From JABFSM01 sp963762545 (GTDB lineage: Bacteria > Gemmatimonadota > Gemmatimonadetes > Gemmatimonadales > GWC2-71-9): a DNA stretch of 64,000 nt. The notes beneath the pieces are model-generated. The model did no database searches. It was not told the DNA's origin and saw only the letters and a list, made by a program, of their open reading frames with translations. The DNA is taken from positions 248,001 to 312,000 of the forward strand of contig CAVXLC010000008.1 of the NCBI GenBank assembly GCA_963762545.1, in the 5' to 3' direction. The translations under genes were made by a program, and so were the position numbers. This document shows, in pieces, positions 50,122-58,974 of this stretch (within the stretch, counting starts at the first letter, position 1; every line of letters starts with the position of its first letter).

Positions 50122-52934
50122 GATGCTCCGGCCTTGAGTCCGTTGAGAATTTTGTCCGGCGTGATCGGCAGCTCGGTCACTCGCACCCCGCAGGCGTCGT
50201 ACACCGCGTTGGCGATCGCGCCGAGTACCGGCAGGAGCGACCCCTCGCCGACCTCCTTGGCGCCGAAAGGCCCCCGCGCCTCATAACTCTCCACCGCCCG
50301 AGTCCGGATGTCGGGTGTGTCCCCGATGGTCGGGATGAGGTAGTCGTGCAGGTTGGGATTGGCCCAGCGGCCGCCGGGGCCCACCACGGTGTCCTCCAGC
50401 AACGTCTCTCCCAGCCCCATGATGATCGAACCCTCGACCTGCCCATGAAATGTCATCGGGTTGATCACCGTGCCGGCGTCACTGAAATCGGTGAACCGGT
50501 CCACCGTTACATACCCGGTCTCGAGGTCCACGGTGACTTCGGCTACCGCGGTCGAGAAGCTGTACGCCGGAGAGGTCCCCACCGTCCCGCCCTTGAACTT
50601 CCCCCCCAGGTTTTGGGGCGGCCGGTAGGCCCCGGTCCCGATGATCGGCCCGCACCGGGAAAACGCCAGTCGGGCCACGTCGGCCCAATCGAGACCGATG
50701 CCGGGACATTCGCGGACACAAATGCGGCCCTCACGCGCCACTAGCGTGCCCGGATCGCACCCCAGCTCGCGCGCGGCCACCACGAGCAGCTGTGTCTTGA
50801 CGTGCTGCGCCGCCTCGCGGACGGCATTCCCGCCCATCAGGGTGATCCGGCTCGAGTAGGCGCCCAGATCGAGCGGACTCAGGGTCGAATCGCACTCGGC
50901 CATCCAGACCCGGTGGTAGGGAACGCCCAGTTCTTCCGCCGCGATCTGCACCAGCACAGTGTCCGATCCCTGGCCGATCTCCGCGGCCGCGATATGCAGC
51001 GAGACCCCGCTCCCGTCCTCGTGAACCCGGATCATCGCGTTCGAGTGGGGGAAGTCCGACCGGTAGATCGGGTAACCCGCACCAGACACGAACCCTCCGC
51101 TCCCGACGCCGATTCCCTTCCCGCGCGGCAACTTCCCCTTCTTTTGTTCCCAGCCCGACTCGGCCCGCACGCGGAGCAGCGTCTCGGTGAATTCGCAGGA
51201 TGAGATGTCGAGCGCGTTGCAGGTCCGGGTGTTCGGCTCCATCGCGTTCCGGAGCCGGATCTCGATCGGATCGATGCCCAGGTCCTCCGCGATCATGTCG
51301 AGCAGCGATTCGAAGGCGAATCGGGGTTGCGGCACCCCATGGCCCCGGAAAGCCCCCGACGCCGGCAGGTTGGTATACACCCGGATGCCGTCGTACTTGT
51401 AGTGGGGCATTCTGTACAACGTCGGGAGCATCGAGCCGGCGTAATAGGGAGTGATCACCCCGAACGACGTGTAGGCCCCGCCGTCGAGCACCACCCGCTG
51501 CTGCACGGCCGTGATCGTGCCGTCCCGCCGGACCCCGATCTTGAGGTCGATGTACTGCTTGTGGCGGCCGCGGAAGTGCCGGTACATCTCCTCCCTCGAA
51601 TACTCCATCAGGACCGGCCGGCCGGTCTTCTTCGCGAGAATCGCGGCGCAGAAATCCAGAGGCGTCGCTTCCGCCTTGGCCCCGAACCCCCCGCCCACGG
51701 TAGGTCGGATCACCCGGATGTTCCCCATCGGGATCCCCAGGGTGCGCGAGACCATATGATGCAGGTAGTGCGGCGTCTGGGTCGAAGCCCACAGCGTGAG
51801 CCGGTCACCATGCGGCTCCCACTGCGCCAGGGCGGCGTGCGGCTCCATGGGATTCTGATAGGTCCGGTTCCCGACGAACCGCTGCTCCCGGACATGCTCC
51901 GCCTCGGCAAAACCCTGCTCGACGTCCCCGAAGTGCCATTCCACCTTGGTATTGATGTTGCCGGCGTAGCGCGGATCTTCCGGGTGGATGTCGGGTGCCC
52001 CAGGAGCCATCGCCGCCTCCGGGTCGAACACCGCGGGCAACTCCTGGAACTCCACCTCGATCAGCCGGAGCGCCCGCTCGGCGGTCCGCTCGTCCACGGC
52101 AGCCACGGCGGCGATCTCGTCACCGACGTACCGCACCCGGTCTTTGGCCAGAATCTGTTCATCGTACCGCGCCGGGCTCACCCCATACCACGTGTCGGGC
52201 ACGTCGGCTCCGGTGATCACCGCCAGGACGCCCGGAAGCGCCCGCGCCTTGGACACGTCGAGGCGCGTGAGGATGCCGTGGGGAATGGGACTGCCGAGGA
52301 TCTTGCCGTAGATCATGCCCGGCAGCCGAATGTCCGCGGTGTATTTGGCCCGCCCGGTGACCTTGTCGGGCGCATCGTATCGGGTGACACTGTGCCCGAC
52401 GACGGCGTGGTCCCGCTGCTGGTCGCGCTCACCGCCGGCCCGCGGCGTGGTATCGAGCGGGACGCCCTCGTACTCGCGCCAGCCTTGCACCGCCTTGATG
52501 ATCCGGGGATAGGCCCCGCAACGGCAGAGGTTCCCGCTCAGCGCCTCCTTCACTTCGTCCGGGGAAGGCGATGCATGCCGGTCGATCAACCCCTTGGCCG
52601 AGGTAATCATTCCCGGCGTGCAGTAGCCGCACTGCAGCGCGCCGTGCTTGACGAAGCTCTTCTGCAGCGGATGCAGGTCGCCATTTGTGGCGATCCCTTC
52701 GATCGTGGTGATCTGCCGGCCCTCGGCCCAGACCGCCAGGGCAAGGCACGATGCCACCGGCTCTCCGTCCGCGAGCACGGTGCACGCCCCGCAATCACCG
52801 GTACCGCAGCCCCGCTTGGTGCCGGTCAGGTCCAGATGATCGCGCAGGGCTGCGAGCAGCGTGGTGTCCGGTCGAACCGCCACGGACTGTTCCTCGCCGT
52901 TCACCGTGAGGCGAACCAGGACGTCGTCGCTCAT
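50118..52934 (-). CDS. Fused small (2Fe-2S) and large (Mo) subunits of a 4-hydroxybenzoyl-CoA reductase-like molybdenum hydroxylase
   Basis: A 938-residue fusion. Residues 1-165 are the two-2Fe-2S subunit (GCGTGDCGACTVL, then CGYCTPGM and CRCGAYP). Residues about 170-938 are the molybdopterin-binding large subunit (GGGFGAKAEATPLD near 470, AFRGHGVPQPRFAFES, RGPFGAKEVGEG near the end). The usual arrangement has separate genes. The operon context (bcr genes, ligase) suggests dehydroxylation of 4-hydroxybenzoyl-CoA, but other xanthine-dehydrogenase-family reactions remain possible. ATG 52934 overlaps the hcrB-like stop (ATGA); upstream open frame is non-coding. Confidence 0.8.
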   Translation of the reverse strand: MSDDVLVRLTVNGEEQSVAVRPDTTLLAALRDHLDLTGTKRGCGTGDCGACTVLADGEPVASCLALAVWAEGRQITTIEGIATNGDLHPLQKSFVKHGALQCGYCTPGMITSAKGLIDRHASPSPDEVKEALSGNLCRCGAYPRIIKAVQGWREYEGVPLDTTPRAGGERDQQRDHAVVGHSVTRYDAPDKVTGRAKYTADIRLPGMIYGKILGSPIPHGILTRLDVSKARALPGVLAVITGADVPDTWYGVSPARYDEQILAKDRVRYVGDEIAAVAAVDERTAERALRLIEVEFQELPAVFDPEAAMAPGAPDIHPEDPRYAGNINTKVEWHFGDVEQGFAEAEHVREQRFVGNRTYQNPMEPHAALAQWEPHGDRLTLWASTQTPHYLHHMVSRTLGIPMGNIRVIRPTVGGGFGAKAEATPLDFCAAILAKKTGRPVLMEYSREEMYRHFRGRHKQYIDLKIGVRRDGTITAVQQRVVLDGGAYTSFGVITPYYAGSMLPTLYRMPHYKYDGIRVYTNLPASGAFRGHGVPQPRFAFESLLDMIAEDLGIDPIEIRLRNAMEPNTRTCNALDISSCEFTETLLRVRAESGWEQKKGKLPRGKGIGVGSGGFVSGAGYPIYRSDFPHSNAMIRVHEDGSGVSLHIAAAEIGQGSDTVLVQIAAEELGVPYHRVWMAECDSTLSPLDLGAYSSRITLMGGNAVREAAQHVKTQLLVVAARELGCDPGTLVAREGRICVRECPGIGLDWADVARLAFSRCGPIIGTGAYRPPQNLGGKFKGGTVGTSPAYSFSTAVAEVTVDLETGYVTVDRFTDFSDAGTVINPMTFHGQVEGSIIMGLGETLLEDTVVGPGGRWANPNLHDYLIPTIGDTPDIRTRAVESYEARGPFGAKEVGEGSLLPVLGAIANAVYDACGVRVTELPITPDKILNGLKAGAS

Positions 52935-53812
52935 GGCGTGTGCTGCCTGGCACGGTCGGCGGCCTCTTCCAGCGCTCGGCGAGTCAACACCTCGACCAGA
53001 TCCCGCCGGAACACCTCGGTGCCGCGAATGTCGGTGATCGGCCGCGCCTCGGCCGCGGCCGCCGCGGCCGCCAGCGCAAACCGCTCCGCCGAAAGCGTGT
53101 GACCCTGGAGCAATGCTCCCGCGCGCGGGGCAAGACACGGGACGGGGGCAACCGCACCCAGCGCGATCCGGGCCTCGACGATCGTCTCTCCCGCCAACAC
53201 TACCCGGGCAGCCACCGACGCCACCGCCAGTGCCGAACCCCGCCGGAGGGCAAACCGCTGATAGCTCGTGCCGCTCCGGGCCGGTTGGAGCGGGATCACG
53301 ATCTCTCGGAGGATTTCGCCGGGCTCGAGTACCGTCTTCCGCGGCCCGACGAAGAACTGCTCCGGGGTGACCTCCCGCGACCCCCGGACTCCGGCCAGCC
53401 GGACCCGAGCCTCTGCTACGATGCCCACCGGCGGCAGATCGGCACAGGGGACCGCCCGGCAGAAGTTCCCGCCAATCGTGGCCAGGCTCCGGATCTGCGG
53501 GCTTCCGAGCGCGCGCGCGGCTTCGGCAAGGGCGGGAAGCCACGCCCGAATCTCCGGCGACGCGGCCACCGCTCCGACGGTCGCGAGCGCCCCGATATAG
53601 AGTCCATCCGCGTCCGCCCGGATGTGGGTGAGCTCCGTGATCCGGTCCAGCGCGATCAGGTGGGTCGCCGATTCCCGGCCCCGGTGAAAGTCGGGAAGCA
53701 ATTCGGTCCCCCCGGCCAGGAACGCCGCATCGGCGCCCAGCCGGAGACCCAGCGCGCACGCGTCCGCCAGGGTGGCCGGCCGATGATAGGTGAAGCCGGC
53801 CGCGCTCGTCAC
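52931..53812 (-). CDS. FAD-binding subunit of the HCR-like molybdenum hydroxylase
   Basis: A 293-residue FAD-binding medium subunit: AFLAGGTELLPD near residue 33, TIGGNFCRAVPCADLPP near residue 113, and SGTSYQRFALRRGSALAVASVA near residue 200. The Thauera 4-hydroxybenzoyl-CoA reductase FAD subunit has an insertion of about 40 residues carrying four cysteines for an extra 4Fe-4S cluster. Here that region is short, with only two Cys. So the enzyme either works without that cluster or has another substrate. GTG start 53812, two bases after the acetyltransferase stop. Confidence 0.8.
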   Translation of the reverse strand: MTSAAGFTYHRPATLADACALGLRLGADAAFLAGGTELLPDFHRGRESATHLIALDRITELTHIRADADGLYIGALATVGAVAASPEIRAWLPALAEAARALGSPQIRSLATIGGNFCRAVPCADLPPVGIVAEARVRLAGVRGSREVTPEQFFVGPRKTVLEPGEILREIVIPLQPARSGTSYQRFALRRGSALAVASVAARVVLAGETIVEARIALGAVAPVPCLAPRAGALLQGHTLSAERFALAAAAAAAEARPITDIRGTEVFRRDLVEVLTRRALEEAADRARQHTP

Positions 53813-53813
53813 A

Positions 53814-54287
53814 TCAGCCCGATGTGGGCACTGCGAGTTCCAGCACCAGCCGGGGAACCGGCGCGAAGCCGGACCGCGCAAAGAAGCCGATCAACTCCTG
53901 CTCGTTCCAGCCGACTTCCGTGCGCAACCGTTCGATCCGGAGCCCAGCGAGGTTGAACAGGAGCTGCTCCAGCAGTGCGCGGGCGATGCCCCGGCGGGCG
54001 AACCCCCGATCGACCAGCACGGTGTCCAGAATTGCCACCGGCTCGGGCTGGCCGAACTCGCCATAGAGCACCGAGCCGAGCAGCGCGCCGACCAGCATCC
54101 CGTCCAGCTCGGCGCCCAGCGAGATTTTGACGTCCGCCTCGCTCAGGGCTCGTTTCAGCTTGCCCTCGTACCACGCCTGGCGCTTCCGGCCGGTGATCGC
54201 GTAGTCCATCGAAACCAGGCGGGGGCAATCGGCCGCCCGCAGGGTCCGAATCGTCGCCGCGTCGACCGTCAGTGCGTCGCGGTCCAT
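53814..54287 (-). CDS. GNAT acetyltransferase of the aromatic operon (BadL-like position)
   Basis: A 157-residue GNAT protein. The acetyl-CoA site is DTVLVDRGFARRGIARALLEQL (residues about 88-109; read in parts as RGFARRGIA). It lies between bcrD and the molybdenum hydroxylase, overlapping bcrD by 19 bases. A GNAT gene (badL) is also reported from the Rhodopseudomonas benzoate cluster, from memory. A role in acetylating an operon ligase or regulator is inferred only. Confidence 0.78.
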   Translation of the reverse strand: MDRDALTVDAATIRTLRAADCPRLVSMDYAITGRKRQAWYEGKLKRALSEADVKISLGAELDGMLVGALLGSVLYGEFGQPEPVAILDTVLVDRGFARRGIARALLEQLLFNLAGLRIERLRTEVGWNEQELIGFFARSGFAPVPRLVLELAVPTSG

Positions 54288-55120
54288 GCGATGTCCCCCC
54301 GTCCCAGCTTGCGATACCGGAATCCGCCCCAGAGCGCCGCGCCGATCGCGCCGGCCAGAATGGCCAGCTCGTGGGTCACCACGGTGGCCGGCGGCGCGGT
54401 GGCAACCCGCTTCTTCTCCAGCGCGTCGGCCAGCGCCCCCAGCATCCCGACGTCGCCGGCCAACCCGCCACTCACAAATACCGCGCCGTCGAACTGGAGC
54501 GACCGGAGCAGCTTGGCGAACCGGTCCGCCATACTTTCATGTACCCCGCGGAGGATGTCCTGCGTGGTGATCCCGCGGGAGACCATGTTGATCACGTCGG
54601 TTTCCGCCAGGACCGCGCAAATCGAGCTCACCTTCTCCGGCTGCTTGGCCGAGAGCGAGAGCGACCCGATTTCACTGTGCGACACCCCCAGGTACCGCGC
54701 GATGTTCTCCAGGAACTGACCCGACCCCGAGGCGCACTGGCTGGTCATCTTGTAATCCAAGACTCGGCCCTGCGCGTTCATCGCCACCGCCCGGGTGTGC
54801 AGCGCACCCACATCGAGCACGGCCCGGGCCCGGGGCTCCAGGAAGAGCGCGCCCCGGGCGTGGGTGGTCATCCCGTAGAAGTGTCCGGTGGCCAGCGGAC
54901 AATCCTCGCCTTCACCGGTGCTGGCCACATAGTGAATCCGGTCCACCCCGGACTGCTCGACCGCCGCCTGGAACACCTCGTCGATCACCTTGACCACTTC
55001 GCGGCGCCGCAGCCGGCTCGACACATGGGCCAGGAGCACACCTTCTCCTTCGGCACTGGTCTGCATCACCACCGCCTTGACGGCGCCACTCCCCACATCG
55101 ATGCCGGCCGTGATTTCCAT
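54269..55120 (-). CDS. bcrD: Benzoyl-CoA reductase subunit D
   Basis: A 283-residue ATP-binding subunit of class I (ATP-dependent) benzoyl-CoA reductase. The phosphate loop is AGIDVGSGAVKAVV, the Fe-S ligands are in SQCASGSGQFLENIARYLG (about residue 131) and SSICAVLAETDVINM (about 166), and ITTQDILRGVHESMADRFA is a BcrD hallmark. With BcrA it drives ATP-dependent electron transfer from ferredoxin into BcrBC. Start ATG 55120, one base after the bcrA stop. Confidence 0.92.
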   Translation of the reverse strand: MEITAGIDVGSGAVKAVVMQTSAEGEGVLLAHVSSRLRRREVVKVIDEVFQAAVEQSGVDRIHYVASTGEGEDCPLATGHFYGMTTHARGALFLEPRARAVLDVGALHTRAVAMNAQGRVLDYKMTSQCASGSGQFLENIARYLGVSHSEIGSLSLSAKQPEKVSSICAVLAETDVINMVSRGITTQDILRGVHESMADRFAKLLRSLQFDGAVFVSGGLAGDVGMLGALADALEKKRVATAPPATVVTHELAILAGAIGAALWGGFRYRKLGRGDIAWTATH

Positions 55121-55121
55121 A

Positions 55122-56396
55122 TCAGTGCACCATCCGGTGGGCAAACAGGGCGGCGCCCAGCGCGCCGGTATAGATGCTGTCGGCGGAAATGTTGATGGTG
55201 CGATCGCCGTAGTTTTCCGCCACCAGCTCGCGCACCGCTCGCACGGCGGCCGGGTTCTTGGCGACGCCGCCGGTGAAGGTGAACTGGTCCGACACACCAC
55301 CCGAGCGGGCCAGCAGGCTCATCGCCCGGAGGATGATGGCCCGGTGCAACCCCGCCAGGATGTCCTCCCGCTTCTCCCCCAGCGAGAGCAGCTCGCGGAG
55401 CTCGGCCCCGGCAAACACCGTGCAGGTGGAGTTGATCTTGACGCAGTGCCGAGATTGCTCGGCCAGCGGTCCCAGTTCGTGGAGGCCCAGGTTCATCTCG
55501 TCGGCGATGTACCCGAGATAACGCCCGCACCCCGCCGCGCAGCGATCGTTCATTTGAAAACTGGTGACGATGCCCTCGCCATCCACCTGGATCGCCTTGG
55601 TGTCCTGGCCCCCGATGTCGAGCACCGTCCGGGTCTCGGGGAACATCGCGTGGGCCCCGAGACCGTGGCAGAGGATTTCGGAGCGGATCTGTTCCTTCGG
55701 GAACGGCAGCCGGGCCCGCCCGTAGCCGGTGCCGACCGTGGCCAGCGGCTCCAGGTCGGCACCGGCCGCATACTCCACTCCCTCGGCCAGCTCGGCCGCG
55801 TTCTTCATCCGGGTGAGCGCCACCCCGATGTGGTCGCGGAACCCCAGCGCCTGGGGTTCGTTCTCCGCCCGGATGATGCACTTGTCGTACACCCCCACCA
55901 GCCGATCGAACGACACCCCGGCCGGGTCACCCAGCTCCTCCGCGATCCGCATGTACGCCGATCCCGCGGCGTCCCGGAAGAAATCGGACCGGGCCGGCGG
56001 CTGCAGCTGCCGGAAGCGGTCTTCTTCCTCGGCGGCGATCCGGCGGAAGATCTCCTCGAGGACCCGCGGGAACGGGGCCTTGAGACCGGCCGGGGCCGAC
56101 AGCGCCACCTCCTCCATCATCAGCTGATCGAGGCGGCGCAGCTGGGTCAGCATCTGCTCCAGCAGAAAGGCCCGGCGCAGCCGGGTCACCAGGACCTCGC
56201 CGATGCTCGAGGCGACCCGCTGCTGCACCAGCGCGAACCGCGCGTTGATCAGCGCTTCGGTTCGCGCCACCGACGCGGCCAGGTCGTAGTTGGACCGGGA
56301 ATTGGTGATCCCCCGGCCGAGCAGGTGCTGCCGCTCGTCCAGGATCACCGCCTTGGTGGTGGTGGAGCCGAGGTCGATGCCGATCACGCAGCTCAT
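55122..56396 (-). CDS. bcrA: Benzoyl-CoA reductase subunit A
   Basis: A 424-residue ATPase subunit of class I benzoyl-CoA reductase, longer than BcrD through an inserted helical region. The phosphate loop is IGIDLGSTTTKAVI. The Fe-S ligands are in DRCAAGCGRYLGYIADEM (about residue 283) and NSTCTVFAGAELREL (about residue 325), with DIGGQDTKAIQ between. It forms the cluster-bridged A-D dimer. ATG 56396 overlaps the bcrB stop (ATGA). Confidence 0.93.
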   Translation of the reverse strand: MSCVIGIDLGSTTTKAVILDERQHLLGRGITNSRSNYDLAASVARTEALINARFALVQQRVASSIGEVLVTRLRRAFLLEQMLTQLRRLDQLMMEEVALSAPAGLKAPFPRVLEEIFRRIAAEEEDRFRQLQPPARSDFFRDAAGSAYMRIAEELGDPAGVSFDRLVGVYDKCIIRAENEPQALGFRDHIGVALTRMKNAAELAEGVEYAAGADLEPLATVGTGYGRARLPFPKEQIRSEILCHGLGAHAMFPETRTVLDIGGQDTKAIQVDGEGIVTSFQMNDRCAAGCGRYLGYIADEMNLGLHELGPLAEQSRHCVKINSTCTVFAGAELRELLSLGEKREDILAGLHRAIILRAMSLLARSGGVSDQFTFTGGVAKNPAAVRAVRELVAENYGDRTINISADSIYTGALGAALFAHRMVH

Positions 56397-57673
56397 ACCG
56401 CGACGGCCTCTCCGGCGCGCCGGGCGTCAATCATCTGGAAATAGCTCTCCAGCCGGTTCTTGATGTTGGCCGCACCGAAGTACCGGGGATCCACCAGGTC
56501 CGACTCGATGAAGGCCCCGGGAATCCCGGTCCGCTTCTCGATTTCCCGGAGCATCATCAGCTGCCCCGCGGAAAACGAGTTGCACGACTTCACCGAGTTG
56601 ATCAGGAAGCCGTCGGCCTCATACTCCTGGATGTAGCGCGCCAGCATGTCGATCCGGGAGGGCAGATTGAGATTGGTGTAACACCCGCTGCAGTAGTCGG
56701 CCATCGTGCCGATCGGATCGGCCGGATTATGGCGGAATCCGAAATCGTAGGTGCCGCCCACCTTGGTGTAGGTCGATGCCACCACCACCGCGCCCTCATC
56801 GCTGAACATCTTCCAGAAATCACGGAAATGGGTCCAGTTGGGCGGTCCCTCGACCACCAGCCGGTACTTCTGATCGTTGAGCGGACCGTCCGGCGTGATC
56901 GGGCCGAGACCGGCAGCGGCCCGCTCCTCGACTTCCTCCCGGAGCGCCCGGTAGTACTCCACTCCCTCACTGGTGCCCCGGAAGGCGCTAAAGATCGGCC
57001 CGACGTAGTAGACCGTGCCGAAGTAGCCGTCGATCGGGCTGGGCCGCCGCTTGGCCGAATGCAGCACCGCCACCAGATCCTCTTCCGCCTGGGCCGCCAG
57101 CGTGAGCCGCTCCCGGAGCTTGTCCTCGTCGTACTTGCGCCCGGTGGCTTTTTCCAGCGCCGGGATCACCTGTTCCCGAAGCTGGCGAATCATGTAGGTC
57201 CGGTGCTCCGGCTCCAGTTTCCCGTCGCCCTGATAGGGCACGTGAAAGAGCACCACGGGACATTCGTACTCCTCCCGCAACAGCTCGAACCACTTCATGA
57301 AGGTGTAGCAACCGGTGTAGGAGAGCAGCAGCAGGTCGGGCTTGGGGAGCCGGGTGCCGGCGGGACTGATGTTGCCCGACTTCATCATCCCGAGATCGCA
57401 CTTGACGTAGGTGCAGACGTCTTCCGAGTGGCCGGCCCGCTCCGCCTCCGCGATGAAATCGGCGGACAGCTTCCGCATCCCCGACTGGAGCGCGTTGATT
57501 TCCGGGAGCACCGGCAGCGCGTCGAACGACCGGATCAGCTCCACCAGGTTGCCGGGGACGAAGGTGTACACCACCGGTTCCCGGGTCTCCGACACCCGCT
57601 CCAGCCGAGCGAAGTGTCCGGCGATCATCTCCTTCTGCAGGACCATCGAGCGGTCCTTCAGCGCCTCTTTCAT
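56393..57673 (-). CDS. bcrB: Benzoyl-CoA reductase subunit B
   Basis: A 426-residue substrate-binding/Fe-S subunit of class I benzoyl-CoA reductase. Cluster ligand candidates are in EDVCTYVKCDLGMMKSG (about residue 90) and SVKSCNSFSAGQ (about residue 370). It forms the active-site module with BcrC, reducing the benzene ring of benzoyl-CoA by two electrons. Start ATG 57673 overlaps the bcrC stop (ATGA). Confidence 0.92.
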   Translation of the reverse strand: MKEALKDRSMVLQKEMIAGHFARLERVSETREPVVYTFVPGNLVELIRSFDALPVLPEINALQSGMRKLSADFIAEAERAGHSEDVCTYVKCDLGMMKSGNISPAGTRLPKPDLLLLSYTGCYTFMKWFELLREEYECPVVLFHVPYQGDGKLEPEHRTYMIRQLREQVIPALEKATGRKYDEDKLRERLTLAAQAEEDLVAVLHSAKRRPSPIDGYFGTVYYVGPIFSAFRGTSEGVEYYRALREEVEERAAAGLGPITPDGPLNDQKYRLVVEGPPNWTHFRDFWKMFSDEGAVVVASTYTKVGGTYDFGFRHNPADPIGTMADYCSGCYTNLNLPSRIDMLARYIQEYEADGFLINSVKSCNSFSAGQLMMLREIEKRTGIPGAFIESDLVDPRYFGAANIKNRLESYFQMIDARRAGEAVAV

Positions 57674-58839
57674 GAGGTGCCTCCCCACAACTTGATCGAG
57701 TCGGAAAAGGTTCCCGCCTGCTCCCGGAACTGCTGGAACTGGCCGGAGTTTTCGGAGTACTTGAAGGCGATGCACGGGATGCCGGCGGTTTCCGCGCCCA
57801 GACGCAGCATCGGCTGGTCGAGCAGCGCGGGGTCGCAGAAGCTGGGCGCCGCGAAGATGATCCCGTCCGCCCGGGCCGCGGCAACCCGCTCCTGCATGAC
57901 CCGCTTCTTCCCCCGCGGATCGGGCTCGTAGAGCACCGAGGTCCGCCGGTCGTTCCAGGCGAAGCTCTCGGCCAGGGCCCGCACCGGGTCGCCCTCCAGC
58001 GAGACCTCGTGCTGAAGGAACCGGTTCCCCAGCAGGAAGTCGTCGTCCACGATGTAGCACCCGGCGCGCTCGATGGACTTGATCAGGCCGAGCGGAGGCT
58101 GTTCGCAGAAGGCGCCGGTAATGACGATCCGGCTGTTGTCACGGGGACGTCGGGGCTCCGCATCGATCGCTTCCAGATAAGCCCGCGCCTGCGCCAGGAA
58201 CTCCTCGGCGGGAATCACTTCCCCCGCGCGCAGCAGCAGGTAGAGCTCCTCGCTCGGCACGTCCCACGGACGCTCCTGGCGGGTGTGGTAGAGCGTCCGG
58301 ATCATTGCTCGCGTCTCGTTATAGAGCGCGATGGACCGGCGCAAGTCCAGGTCGGTGGCGGGACGGCCGGTCAGGTCGCCGAGGTCGGTGATGACCCGCC
58401 GAAGCTCGCCCTCCCAGAAGTCCGCGCTGGCCTGCCGGTCGGCCCCCTGGGGAACGTCGAGGTAGCGGACGTAGACCTCCGGGTAGAGCAGCTTCCACAT
58501 GCCCGAGAGGTTGCGAATGACATCGCAGGTGGACGGGAACAGGACCGCGGAGAGCATGTCGAGCCGGCCGGATTGGGCCAGCTCGATCACCGAACGGGGG
58601 AGATGACAGATATAGGACTGATAGAAGGCGTCGCCCCGGATGATTTCCAGCCGGTCGCCGCCACCGTGAATCCCGACCGGCAGGAATCCGCAGGCGTGGA
58701 GGATTTCCCGGGGGGCGTACACCGGGAGGTACCCGGCCGCCCGCCGGCCCGGCCCCTCCGCCAGCCAGCGCCGGGAGGCGCCGAAGTGAAGGTCCTCGTA
58801 GATCTCCCGGGCCCAGTCGACCACTGCCGCACGCGTCAC
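57670..58839 (-). CDS. bcrC: Benzoyl-CoA reductase subunit C
   Basis: A 389-residue Fe-S subunit, partner of BcrB. It contains REILHACGFLPVGIHGGGD near residue 50, LFPSTCDVIRNLSGMWK near residue 98, and a late SFCDPALLDQPML Cys near residue 340. First gene of the long minus-strand operon. GTG start 58839 with a GGGAGGGG ribosome site; the promoter and palindrome lie 55-83 bases upstream. Confidence 0.92.
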   Translation of the reverse strand: MTRAAVVDWAREIYEDLHFGASRRWLAEGPGRRAAGYLPVYAPREILHACGFLPVGIHGGGDRLEIIRGDAFYQSYICHLPRSVIELAQSGRLDMLSAVLFPSTCDVIRNLSGMWKLLYPEVYVRYLDVPQGADRQASADFWEGELRRVITDLGDLTGRPATDLDLRRSIALYNETRAMIRTLYHTRQERPWDVPSEELYLLLRAGEVIPAEEFLAQARAYLEAIDAEPRRPRDNSRIVITGAFCEQPPLGLIKSIERAGCYIVDDDFLLGNRFLQHEVSLEGDPVRALAESFAWNDRRTSVLYEPDPRGKKRVMQERVAAARADGIIFAAPSFCDPALLDQPMLRLGAETAGIPCIAFKYSENSGQFQQFREQAGTFSDSIKLWGGTS

Positions 58840-58881
58840 AGGCCCCTCCCCCCTCCCTGCCGGCCGGGGTTCTATTTCGAA

Positions 58882-58891
58882 CGAACGTTCG
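58882..58891. promoter_or_regulatory. Perfect palindrome CGAACGTTCG, candidate TetR operator
   Basis: CGAACGTTCG is self-complementary and sits in the divergent bcrC / HAD-ECH promoter region, flanked by a second half-site (TCGAACG at 58877-58883). It overlaps the plus-strand -10 spacer and lies just downstream of the minus-strand -10. It resembles the operator style of TetR repressors (centre AACGTT) and could be bound by the TetR at 49474. Confidence 0.5.
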
Positions 58892-58892
58892 A

Positions 58893-58922
58893 TATAATAT
58901 AGCCTCCTGGCCCCTGGTACAA
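58893..58922. promoter_or_regulatory. Overlapping divergent promoters for the bcr operon and the HAD-ECH gene
   Basis: Minus strand: TTGTAC (58922-58917) and TATTAT (58899-58894) with a 17-base spacer, for bcrC. Plus strand: a perfect TATAAT at 58893-58898, with weak -35 TTCTAT (58870-58875) 17 bases upstream, for the gene at 58975. The -10 elements overlap, so the two directions may compete and share the palindrome as control point. Confidence 0.5.
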
Positions 58923-58974
58923 GTGGGGCCGGTCCCAAGGCCGTCTCCTCTCCGGATTTCGGAGGTACCCGAGC

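Noticed and set aside
52935..53759. Upstream extension of the Mo-hydroxylase fusion frame by 275 codons
   Set aside because: That stretch is an Arg/Gly-rich out-of-frame reading of the FAD subunit gene; the true start is ATG 52934 overlapping its stop.
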